10,912 bases of DNA. It comes from Baffinella frigidus (taxonomy: Eukaryota > Cryptophyceae > Cryptomonadales > Baffinellaceae). Both the position numbers and the translations under genes were made by a program. The notes under the pieces were generated by a model that saw only the letters and a list, made by a program, of their open reading frames with translations, did not search any database and was not told the origin of the DNA. This document shows, piece after piece, positions 5,760-10,748 of this stretch. The stretch is taken from the NCBI GenBank assembly GCA_026770585.1, contig MU646342.1, forward strand, positions 72,823 to 83,734, written 5' to 3'. Positions within the stretch are counted from its first letter, which is position 1, and each line of letters begins with the position of its first letter.

Positions 5760-5880
5760 GACGTCGAAGCGGCCGCCGACGAGCACCCTGAACCCTCAAC
5801 CCTAAACACTAAACCCGAAACCCTAAAACCGAAATGGTAAACCATAACCTGTTATGGCGAAGCAGCGCGAAATCGAACAG
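5760..5880 (+). pseudogene. exon D, copy 2, split by heptamer repeats
   Basis: The first half of exon D (TSKRPPTS, 5760-5783, after GGTGCAG) and the second half (AKQREIEQ, 5857-5880, before GTTGTT) are both well preserved. In copy 1 the halves are separated by 4 bases; here they are separated by 73 bases of CCCTGAA/CCCTAAA-like sequence. No AG directly precedes the second half, so the interruption is not obviously removable by splicing. The copy is probably non-functional but shows heptamer repeats appearing inside an exon. Confidence 0.6.
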
Positions 5881-5950
5881 GTTGTTATCCAGGGCTTCGG
5901 GTTTAGGGTTTGGGCCAACGATATACAGCGCATTGAGTTTAGGGGTGAGG

Positions 5951-5974
5951 GTGAAGCAGCGCGAGATTGAGAAG
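5951..5974 (+). pseudogene. exon D, copy 3, 3' half only
   Basis: GTGAAGCAGCGCGAGATTGAGAAG-like sequence encodes VKQREIEK and is followed by GTTTGGGG. There is no 5' half and no acceptor; G-rich TTTAGGG-type units precede it directly. A fourth fragment with the same structure follows at 6024. Confidence 0.5.
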
Positions 5975-6023
5975 GTTTGGGGTTTAGAATTTGTGGTTTG
6001 GGGTTCAGGGGTTAAGTGTTAGG

Positions 6024-6047
6024 GCGAGTCAGCACGAAATCGAAGAG
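6024..6047 (+). pseudogene. exon D, copy 4, 3' half only
   Basis: The fragment reads ASQHEIEE and is followed by GTTTGCG. Relative to copy 2, three of the eight residues differ, but the length and donor position are retained. No acceptor is visible in the G-rich sequence upstream. Confidence 0.4.
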
Positions 6048-6110
6048 GTTTGCGTCTTGTTGTCGAGGGTTGAGGGTTGAGAGTCTAGAGTTTAGGGTTT
6101 AGGGTTTAGG

Positions 6111-6134
6111 GTGAAACAGCGCGCGACCGAGCAG
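6111..6134 (+). pseudogene. exon D, copy 5, 3' half with lost donor
   Basis: This copy encodes VKQRATEQ, but the base after CAG is GG and not GT, so the donor is lost. It follows three clean TTTAGGG units. It is the last copy of the family before sequence changes to hairpins and then to C-rich heptamers. Confidence 0.45.
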
Positions 6135-6161
6135 GGCGTGTCCTCCTGGTCTCGCGTCCTT

Positions 6162-6211
6162 TTTGACCACCTTCGGGTGGTCAAACTTTTGACCAACTTC
6201 GGGTGGTCAAA
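6162..6211. repeat. two tandem hairpins with TTCG tetraloops
   Basis: TTTGACCACC and GGTGGTCAAA form a perfect 10-bp stem around TTCG at 6162-6185; the closing pair is C-G, so the RNA would carry the very stable cUUCGg loop. A second copy at 6188-6211 has one stem mismatch. A further TTTGACCA follows at 6213. GTGTCA and TGACAC near 6269-6286 form another small inverted pair. Confidence 0.85.
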
Positions 6212-6299
6212 GTTTGACCAATCCTACGCCTGACCAGATTTCCCCTGTTTTGACCAGATTTCTCAACAGGTGTCATCAAGTTGACACAACCTTTGCTAC

Positions 6300-6601
6300 T
6301 TCCGTGAACCGTAAACCCTAAACCGTGACCCCGATCCACTAACCTCTAACCCAACCCCTAACTCACCACCTAATCCAACGACTAACCCCGTTTGTGCCTT
6401 GGGAGGAGGACATGGAGCTTCTTTGAGGGCAGCGGGCGGGGCAGGCGCCTGAACCTAAAACCTAAACCCTAACCCCTAAACCAAAAAGTTGAACCCTAAC
6501 CCCTAAACCAAAAAGTTAAACCCAAACCCTAAACCAAAAAAAATAAACCATAACTCCTGAACCAAACAAAACTAAACCCTAACCCAAGGACCAAACAACA
6601 T
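6300..6601. repeat. C-rich and A-rich heptamers around exon E copy 1
   Basis: CCCTAAA and CCTAACC units, plus a repeated ACCAAAAAGTT motif, fill this interval apart from the broken exon at 6402. The C-rich strand is again the sense strand, the reverse of the family D region. Confidence 0.8.
6402..6450 (+). pseudogene. exon E, copy 1, broken
   Basis: It reads EEDMELL, stop, GQRAGQA when aligned with copy 2 (EEMELLREQQAGQA). There is a TGA in place of the Arg codon, one extra codon near the start, and the 3' half is missing. The homology ends at GGGGCAG and CCTAAAA-type heptamers begin a few bases later, at the same codon where copy 3 is interrupted. Confidence 0.65.
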
Positions 6602-6604
6602 TAG

Positions 6605-6680
6605 GCGGAGGAGATGGAGCTGCTACGGGAGCAGCAGGCGGGGCAGGCCCAGAAGGAACGCGAGGGGAAAGAGATGCTCG
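6605..6680 (+). CDS. exon E, copy 2 (intact)
   Basis: This 76-nt exon lies after AACATTAG and before donor GTGACG. It encodes AEEMELLREQQAGQAQ followed by KEREGKEML and one base (phase 0-1), a strongly charged helical segment. Phase 0 at the start follows exon D, and the single leftover G combines with AT at the start of exon F to give Asp. Against copy 3, by eye there are six silent changes and one amino-acid change outside the interrupted codons, a clear sign of protein-level constraint. The family is not recognised; a coiled-coil structural role is an inference. Confidence 0.65.
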
Positions 6681-6751
6681 GTGACGGCCTCAACCCCCTG
6701 TCTGGGCGTTTCCAGGGGCTTGGTGCGCGTGTTACTAAACTCATAGGGAAA

Positions 6752-6902
6752 CTCCTGGAAAGTTCGGTAGTTTCCCTACGGATTTAGGTAGGACCTACCT
6801 ACCGTAGGCCGTAGGGCTCCTAGGACCAAAATATCCTTGGATTTTGGCCTACGGTAGGAGGTCCCAGGCAATGCCGTAGGAGAAACTACCGAACTTTCCA
6901 GG
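6752..6902. mobile_element. foldback element with ~30-bp arms
   Basis: CTCCTGGAAAGTTCGGTAGT at 6752-6771 continues to CCCTACGG near 6781. It is matched in reverse complement at 6874-6902 with a couple of differences. Nested inside are CCTACCGTAGG (6798-6808), CCTACGGTAGG (6848-6858) and CCAAAAT/ATTTTGG, so almost the whole 150 bp can fold. It lies 70 bp downstream of exon E copy 2. Confidence 0.8.
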
Positions 6903-7012
6903 GGTTTTACGACTAACTCTCCAGAAAACACAGAAAATAGTGTTTTCCGCCGGAGGCTCGGCGCCGCGTGTGAACCCTAGCAATGCCACAAGCTAATGCC
7001 AGCGGACCCCTT

Positions 7013-7100
7013 AGCCTACGGTAGGAACCCCCCCTCCTCCTACGACGTTTAAAACAAAAAGGTCTTTAAAAGTCGTAGGAGGGGGGCTCCTACCGTAGGC
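7013..7100. mobile_element. foldback element with ~40-bp arms and AT-rich loop
   Basis: AGCCTACGGTAGGAACCCCC and the CTCCTACGAC that follows pair with GTCGTAGGAGG through CTCCTACCGTAGG. TTTAAAA is on both sides of a short loop. A few bases are unpaired in the C/G runs. The outer ends carry CCTACGGTAGG at 7015 and CCTACCGTAGG at 7089. Confidence 0.85.
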
Positions 7101-7206
7101 AATCCGTAGGCTGTAAGTACCTCGCTGGCGTTAGCTTTTCAGATGACAAGAAGGGTATTAGGGTTGAGGAACTAGGGGTTAGGAGTTGGGAGTTGGGAGG
7201 GAGGAG

Positions 7207-7447
7207 GGAGGAGATGGGGCTGTTAAGGGAGCAGCAGGCGGGGCATATGGTATATGGTATATGGTACATGGTATACGGTATATGGTATATGGTATATGGT
7301 ACATGGTATATGGTATATGGTATACGGTATATGGTGCATGGTATACGGTATACGGTATATGGTATATGGTATATGGTACCTGGTATACGGTATATGGTAT
7401 ATGGTATATGGTATCTCAGAAGGAGCGCGAGGGCAAGGAGATGCTTG
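7207..7447 (+). CDS. exon E, copy 3, interrupted by a 7-bp repeat array
   Basis: The 5' part (EEMGLLREQQAG, to 7243) and the 3' part (QKEREGKEML, 7417-7447, donor GTGCAC) match copy 2, but 171 bases of TATATGG-type repeat separate them where copy 2 has 4. Read straight through, the frame is lost. Splicing from GT at 7250 to AG at 7419 would join HM to KEREGKEML exactly in frame, replacing QAQ by HM. The copy has six silent changes and one replacement change relative to copy 2. Whether it is spliced is unknown, because GT donors recur every 7 bases. Confidence 0.5.
7246..7416. repeat. (TATATGG)n array inside exon E copy 3
   Basis: About 24 units of TATATGG run here, with variants TACATGG, TATACGG and TGCATGG, 7 bases each. 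Reading frames of the MVYGIWY type on either strand are products of the 21-base super-period. The flanks are exon sequence on both sides. Confidence 0.95.
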
Positions 7448-7471
7448 GTGCACGCCTGCACCGAGATTGCG

Positions 7472-7570
7472 AACTTCTAGATGGACCATAATTATTAGTA
7501 AACACCATGATTTGTACTGCAAAATTTAAATTTAAAACACTACATGTCCAAACGGGTCCATCTAGAAGTT
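7472..7570. mobile_element. MITE-like element with perfect 16-bp inverted ends
   Basis: AACTTCTAGATGGACC at 7472-7487 is the exact reverse complement of 7555-7570. The 99-bp unit is AT-rich inside (AAATTTAAATTT). A relic of the same end, GTCCATCTAAAGTT, occurs near 7728. It lies 24 bases downstream of the exon E copy 3 donor. Confidence 0.75.
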
Positions 7571-7647
7571 GGCAATGTTGTAACTTCGAAGTTCGCGCTG
7601 GCCAAGTCCTACCAGATTGGCTCTAAGAACTCTTCTTCGACTCTTTT

Positions 7648-7887
7648 ATTGTACTTTTCGGGTCAGCGCGGATTTTCTCGAGGTCGGGTCGGGGTGTCGG
7701 AAAATGAAAATCTCGATAATTGGTGCGTCCATCTAAAGTTTAATGCTATCTTGTGCATTGATATGATGACAAGATGCACCCCCCACCCATAATATGTCAC
7801 AAATACTAGAGCCCTTTTTCGATATTTTCGATTTTTCCCGACTCCCCGACCCCGACCCAAAATCCGCGCTGACCCGAAAAGTACAAT
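7648..7887. mobile_element. foldback element with perfect 29-bp outer inverted repeats
   Basis: ATTGTACTTTTCGGGTCAGC to TTTT (7648-7676) is matched exactly in reverse complement by 7859-7887. The arms continue inward with lower identity through GGTCGGGTCGGGGTGTCGG against CCGACTCCCCGACCCCGACC, giving about 65-70 bp per arm. The centre holds ATCTTGT/ACAAGAT. It has no coding capacity; the weak open frames on both strands reflect the arms. Confidence 0.85.
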
Positions 7888-7894
7888 ATCTAGG

Positions 7895-8150
7895 AGTGAG
7901 GGTTTAGGAGGCAGGGGTTAGGAGCGTTGAGGGGTGAGGGTTTAGGGGTTGGGAGTGAGGGTTGGGGGTTAGGGGAAGGAAGGTAGGGTTGCAGCAGGCA
8001 GGGCGGGCGCTGAAAGAACAAGAGGGCAAGGACATGCTAAGAGGGCAAGGACATTCTAAGAGGCAGGGGACAGGGTTGAGAAGTTGCGGGATAAGGGTTC
8101 GGAGATAGCGTTCAGGGGATAGGGGATAGGGGACAGGGGATAGGGAGTGG
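7895..8150. repeat. G-rich heptamers, including GGGGATA units
   Basis: GGGTTAG-, GGGTTTA- and GGGTTGG-like units occupy most of the interval on the plus strand. Four clean GGGGATA/GGGGACA units lie near 8116-8143. The array orientation is G-rich on the sense strand. The broken exon E copy 4 is embedded in it. Confidence 0.8.
7990..8036 (+). pseudogene. exon E, copy 4, 5' truncated
   Basis: The copy reads LQQAGRALKEQEGKDML, matching REQQAGQAQKEREGKEML of copy 2 with several substitutions. The first third of the exon is absent, and no GT follows the last codon. The end is duplicated as two 19-base units (AAGAGGGCAAGGACATGCT, then the same with one change). It is probably dead. Confidence 0.6.
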
Positions 8151-8151
8151 T

Positions 8152-8175
8152 AGAGCGTTGTGCAGAGAAGTTGAA
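8152..8175. repeat. solo left end of the 2589-2762 element
   Basis: AGAGCGTTGTGCAGAGAAGT matches the first 20 bases of the 2589 element with one difference; similarity fades a few bases later. The following 8176-8260 shows no recognised feature and no right end, so this is a fragment. Confidence 0.7.
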
Positions 8176-8261
8176 GGTTGTAGTACAGACAGACGCCAAC
8201 GTTCCCCGTTTTTTGAAACCTGGTGCTATTGTTCTGTGTCGCTCCCCCGTACCAGAGAGGA

Positions 8262-8345
8262 AAACCCCAACCCCTAAACCCTAAAACCTAGACCCTTAAC
8301 CCTGAAACCTAAACCCTAAACCCTAAACCCTAAACCTTGAACCCT
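8262..8345. repeat. CCCTAAA array
   Basis: Degenerate, then clean, CCCTAAA units lead into the first exon F copy. C-rich strand is sense. Confidence 0.9.
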
Positions 8346-8356
8346 AAACCCTACAC

Positions 8357-8398
8357 CGAGAGGCGTCGCGCCGAGACACGCGGACCAAAACAACGTGT
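8357..8398 (+). pseudogene. exon F, copy 1, 5' truncated
   Basis: GAGAGGCGTCGCGCCGAGAC and the ACGCGGACCAAA that follows match the middle and end of exon F copy 5. The first codons (RMK) and the acceptor are missing; CCCTACACC repeat precedes it instead. A TAG follows shortly after. Confidence 0.55.
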
Positions 8399-8474
8399 AT
8401 TTTAGATTGGATAAAGGGTTAGGGTCGCCTACACCCCAAACCCCACACCCTACACCCTACACCCTGCACCCTAG

Positions 8475-8516
8475 ATCAGATGAAGCGAGAGACAACGCGC
8501 CGAGACACAAGGACCT
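8475..8516 (+). pseudogene. exon F, copy 2
   Basis: It reads MKRETTRRDTRT after acceptor-like CCCTAG, with no GT at the end; GACCTT follows AAG, which could only work as a GA donor. The reading frame is open over the matched part. It may be a decayed copy or one with a non-canonical donor. Confidence 0.45.
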
Positions 8517-8567
8517 TGACCCTAAACCCTACACCCTGAAGCCTAAATTCTGAACCCTACACCCCAG

Positions 8568-8606
8568 ATCGGATGAAGCGAGAGGCGACGCGGTCAATGC
8601 ACGCCC
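8568..8606 (+). pseudogene. exon F, copy 3, 3' diverged
   Basis: A good acceptor (CACCCCAG) is followed by codons for RMKREATRSMHA, of which the first seven match the family. The exon then runs into CCCAAAC heptamers without its usual end. A GT lies after ACGCG, but not in the position used by copy 5. Confidence 0.45.
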
Positions 8607-8665
8607 AAACCCCAAACCCCAAACCCTAAACCCTAAACCCTAAACCCTAAACCCTAAAACGCCAC

Positions 8666-8708
8666 ATCGGATGAAGCGAGAGGCGTCGCGGCGAGACCCT
8701 AGAACCTC
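8666..8708 (+). pseudogene. exon F, copy 4
   Basis: Codons for RMKREASRRDPRT match copy 5, but the AG of the acceptor is changed (GCCAC in place of a CAG) and no donor is present. It follows a clean CCCTAAA run. Probably non-functional. Confidence 0.5.
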
Positions 8709-8781
8709 AACCCTACACCTTGAACCCTAAACCCTACACCCTCACGCCCAAACCCTAACCCTAACCCCCTCCGCATATCAG

Positions 8782-8834
8782 ATCGGATGAAGCGAGAGGC
8801 GTCGCGCCGAGACACGCGAACCAAAGAGCAGCGG
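8782..8834 (+). CDS. exon F, copy 5 (intact)
   Basis: This 53-nt exon follows CGCATATCAG and ends at donor GTAACC. With two leading bases it encodes RMKREASRRDTRTKEQR (phase 1-0), a very basic, helical segment. The leading AT joins the last G of exon E to make Asp, and the phase 0 end joins exon G. Of the five family members it is the only one with acceptor, full frame and GT donor together. Copies lie 93-118 bp apart, each trailed by C-rich heptamers. Confidence 0.6.
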
Positions 8835-8838
8835 GTAA

Positions 8839-9070
8839 CCACTCATCAACCCTAACCTCTGAACCCTACTCTGAACCCTACTCGGAACCCACTCTGAACC
8901 CTATACCCTAAACCCTAAACCCTAAACCCTAAACCCTAAACCCTCAGAAACCCTGAACACTAAACCCTATACCCTTCTAAACCCTAAACTCCAAACCCTC
9001 TTGAACCCTAAACCCTAAACCCCAAACCCCAAACCCTTCAACCCTGAACCCTAACCCCCCAACCCTAATC
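8839..9070. repeat. C-rich heptamers with CCCTAAA sub-arrays
   Basis: Units change from CTCTGAACCCTA-like to CCCTAAA (about 8905-8942) and CCCCAAA (about 9015-9030). This interval would be the intron between exons F and G. No exon is seen in it. Confidence 0.85.
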
Positions 9071-9073
9071 CAG

Positions 9074-9123
9074 GGAGAGCTAGAGAAGCTCTGGGACGAG
9101 CAAATGAACCGCGATGACGCCAG
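9074..9123 (+). CDS. exon G (single copy)
   Basis: This 50-nt exon lies after acceptor CCTAATCCAG and before donor GTCAAT. It encodes GELEKLWDEQMNRDDA plus two bases (phase 0-2); the other two frames contain stops. The leftover AG joins the G of exon H to give Arg. Acidic/basic alternation with L and W at spaced positions suits a coiled coil. No second copy exists in the window, unlike most neighbours. Translation running on into the CCCTACA array is an artefact. Confidence 0.6.
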
Positions 9124-9132
9124 GTCAATTCG

Positions 9133-9480
9133 ACCCTGCACCCTTCACCCTAGACCATACACCCTAAACCCTACACCCTACACCCTACACCCTACACCCT
9201 ACACCCTACACCCTACACCCTACACCCTAAACCCTAAACCCTACACCCCAAACCATAGACCCTACACCCTAAACCATAGACCCGACACCCTACACCTTAC
9301 ACCCCACACCCTTCACCCTACACCCTACACCCTACACCCTACACTCTACATCCTACACCATAGACCCTACACCCTACACCCTACACCCTACACCTTACAC
9401 CCTGCTCCCTACACCTTACACCCTGCTCCCTACACCATACACCCTGAACCCTAAACCCTCTGAACCCTAAACACTAAATG
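9133..9480. repeat. (CCCTACA)n array, about 40 units
   Basis: Long runs of CCCTACA occur with CCCTAAA, CCATAGA, CCTTACA and CCCTGCT variants, still in 7-base steps for the most part. This is the longest tract in the window. Frames of the TLHPTPY type are repeat translations and not a protein. Confidence 0.95.
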
Positions 9481-9676
9481 CTGGACCCCAGAGCTATTCC
9501 AGTAGGACGTGGCCTCTTCCGACGTAATGCCGACATCCGCGACTTTAAAAAGGTCGTAAAGTTCGTAAATCGTTTTGAAACGCACTGTTTCGAGTTTCGT
9601 GGTACACATGGAATTTCCAAGTCGACAATTCGGCAAATCCAACACACGCCCTCCTGAAACACGTTTCGTGAGACAG
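9481..9676. other. unassigned non-repetitive interval upstream of exon H
   Basis: This is about 200 bases without heptamers. Overlapping minus-strand frames exist, but they show no motif and no conserved neighbour. It would be the 3' part of the intron before exon H. The last bases, GTTTCGTGAGACAG, form the acceptor region, without a strong pyrimidine tract. Confidence 0.5.
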
Positions 9677-9749
9677 GTACCGGCAGGAAAAAGAAATCGA
9701 GCGGCTGCGACACGCGCTCAAGCAGCGCGACGACGTCGAGCATAAACAG
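9677..9749 (+). CDS. exon H (single copy)
   Basis: This 73-nt exon lies between GTGAGACAG and donor GTTATTC. After one leading base it encodes YRQEKEIERLRHALKQ followed by RDDVEHKQ (phase 2-0). It combines two motifs seen elsewhere: EIERLR resembles ELERLR of exon I, and KQRDDVEHKQ resembles KQRDIEQ of exon D, with the same CAG-GT end. The charge pattern and spaced Leu/Ile fit a coiled coil. Phase 2 at the start fits exon G, and phase 0 at the end fits exon I. No enzyme motif is visible. Confidence 0.65.
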
Positions 9750-9757
9750 GTTATTCT

Positions 9758-9798
9758 TAAGTTGACATGCTGGGGTGTGCGGTACGAACCCGTCAACT
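9758..9798. repeat. inverted pair AAGTTGAC / GTCAACTT
   Basis: AAGTTGAC near 9759 and GTCAACTT near 9791 are exact reverse complements about 24 bases apart. It lies just inside the intron after exon H and could be a small hairpin or chance. Confidence 0.5.
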
Positions 9799-9864
9799 TT
9801 GGAGCGGGGAGGAGCCCGGGGGGAGCAGATTGGTGAACTCGAATGAGCCTTTGAGAGAGAGAGT

Positions 9865-9885
9865 GAGCTAGGTTGGTCCTAGCTC
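9865..9885. repeat. hairpin GAGCTAGG-TTGGT-CCTAGCTC
   Basis: A perfect 8-bp stem with a 5-base loop sits shortly upstream of the inverted repeat at 9902. Confidence 0.75.
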
Positions 9886-9901
9886 TGTCTGAGCAAAACT
9901 T

Positions 9902-9974
9902 GGCTCGCCATAAATGTGTTTGAGTTGCACGCCTGTACTAGATCTCCTGCTCTAAATTTATTTTATGGCGAGCC
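9902..9974. repeat. 13-bp inverted repeat, GGCTCGCCATAAA
   Basis: GGCTCGCCATAAA at 9902-9914 is the reverse complement of 9962-9974, giving a 73-bp unit that resembles the other small foldback elements. The 270 bases that follow (9975-10244) contain no recognised feature. Confidence 0.75.
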
Positions 9975-10276
9975 CATAGATAAAGTTGAGTAAAACATTC
10001 AAACACTTTGAGACGCCGCTGTCGACGAGAAGCTGGCTATGACGCGAAGCAAATAGCAAATATCAAAATCAACCGAACCTTACTCAGGCAGAGCTACAAG
10101 TAGAGGTCGTCAGACGCTCCTCAAAACCTTGACGTCTTGACATCGGGACGCACACACCAAGTTTGGGGCACATTTCCCATGCCCACTTTACAATTCATTG
10201 AATTGTTGTTTTCGCATTGACGGAAGTTCTGGAATGTTGAACTGTGCCATCGTCTCGGAACATGCCTGTTTCGAAG

Positions 10277-10290
10277 ACTGAGGATCTAGA
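10277..10290 (+). pseudogene. exon I, copy 1, truncated by a repeat element
   Basis: ACTGAGGATCTAGAGAG matches the start of exon I copy 3 (TEDLER versus TEELER) and has the same upstream block (GCCATCGTCTCGGAACATGC, then CTGTTTCG). At about 10291 it turns into a G-run and then GGTTCCTACGGATAAGG, the internal sequence of the 1209-1370 element. The copy lost its end to that element. Confidence 0.65.
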
Positions 10291-10369
10291 GAGGGGGGGT
10301 TCCTACGGATAAGGTAACCGGAAATTCCTTGATTCTCACGATTTTTTCCCTTCGAAGTCCGCTGTGTGG
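10291..10369. mobile_element. right half of the 1209-1370 family
   Basis: GGGGGGTTCCTACGGA followed by TAAGGT matches 1296-1317 closely. The end, CCCTTCGAAGTCCGCTGTGTGG, matches the right end of the complete element with two differences. The left terminal repeat is absent. Confidence 0.7.
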
Positions 10370-10400
10370 CTGTGCCATCATCTCTGAACCCGCCTTTTTC

Positions 10401-10412
10401 ACAGACTCAGTG
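10401..10412 (+). pseudogene. exon I, copy 2, remnant
   Basis: GTGCCATCATCTCTGAACCC and GCCTTTTTCACAG parallel the lead-in of the other two copies, and ACTCAGTGCC replaces ACTGAGGAGC. Only the first few bases of the exon are recognisable. A second family fragment (GACCGATCTGTGAAGCCCAC) lies 25 bases downstream. Confidence 0.45.
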
Positions 10413-10506
10413 CCACGATAATTAATAGACCGATCTGTGAAGCCCACCATGTGGGATTCTTGAAGTGTGTTCGTCTTTGTCGTCTCTGAAAATGCCTGTT
10501 TCGCAG

Positions 10507-10546
10507 ACTGAGGAGCTAGAGCGGCTGCGCAACGACGTCGCTTCGC
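10507..10546 (+). CDS. exon I, copy 3 (intact)
   Basis: This 40-nt exon lies between CTGTTTCGCAG and consensus donor GTGAGC. It encodes TEELERLRNDVAS plus one base (phase 0-1). ELERLR repeats the EIERLR motif of exon H. It is the last of three copies and the only complete one. The next exon must start in phase 1 and probably lies beyond the window. The function is unknown; the sequence is a short coiled-coil-like segment. Confidence 0.6.
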
Positions 10547-10748
10547 GTGAGCCTCCCTGGCCCTCTCCCGCTCTCTCTCTCTCTCTCTCTATCTTTCTCT
10601 GTCTCTCTCTCTCTCTCTCTCTGTCCAGACCGGCTTTTCGCTCCAGACCCTCTCTCTCTCTCTCTCTCTCTCCAGACTTTCGCGCTCTCTCTCTCTCTCT
10701 ATCTATCCATCTCTCTCTCTCTGAAGCTTCGCGTGAGCCCCCCTGGCC

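Noticed and set aside
7186-7529. Frames of MVYGIWY or YHIPYTI repeats on both strands
   Set aside because: They are products of the TATATGG array and appear in several frames at once.
9104-9454. Long frame of TLHPTPY-type repeats
   Set aside because: It is the translation of the CCCTACA array; a 7-base unit gives a 21-base, 7-residue period in any frame. Only the first few codons belong to exon G.
9451-9796. Three overlapping minus-strand frames
   Set aside because: They overlap exon H on the opposite strand, have no recognisable motif, and are mutually overlapping.
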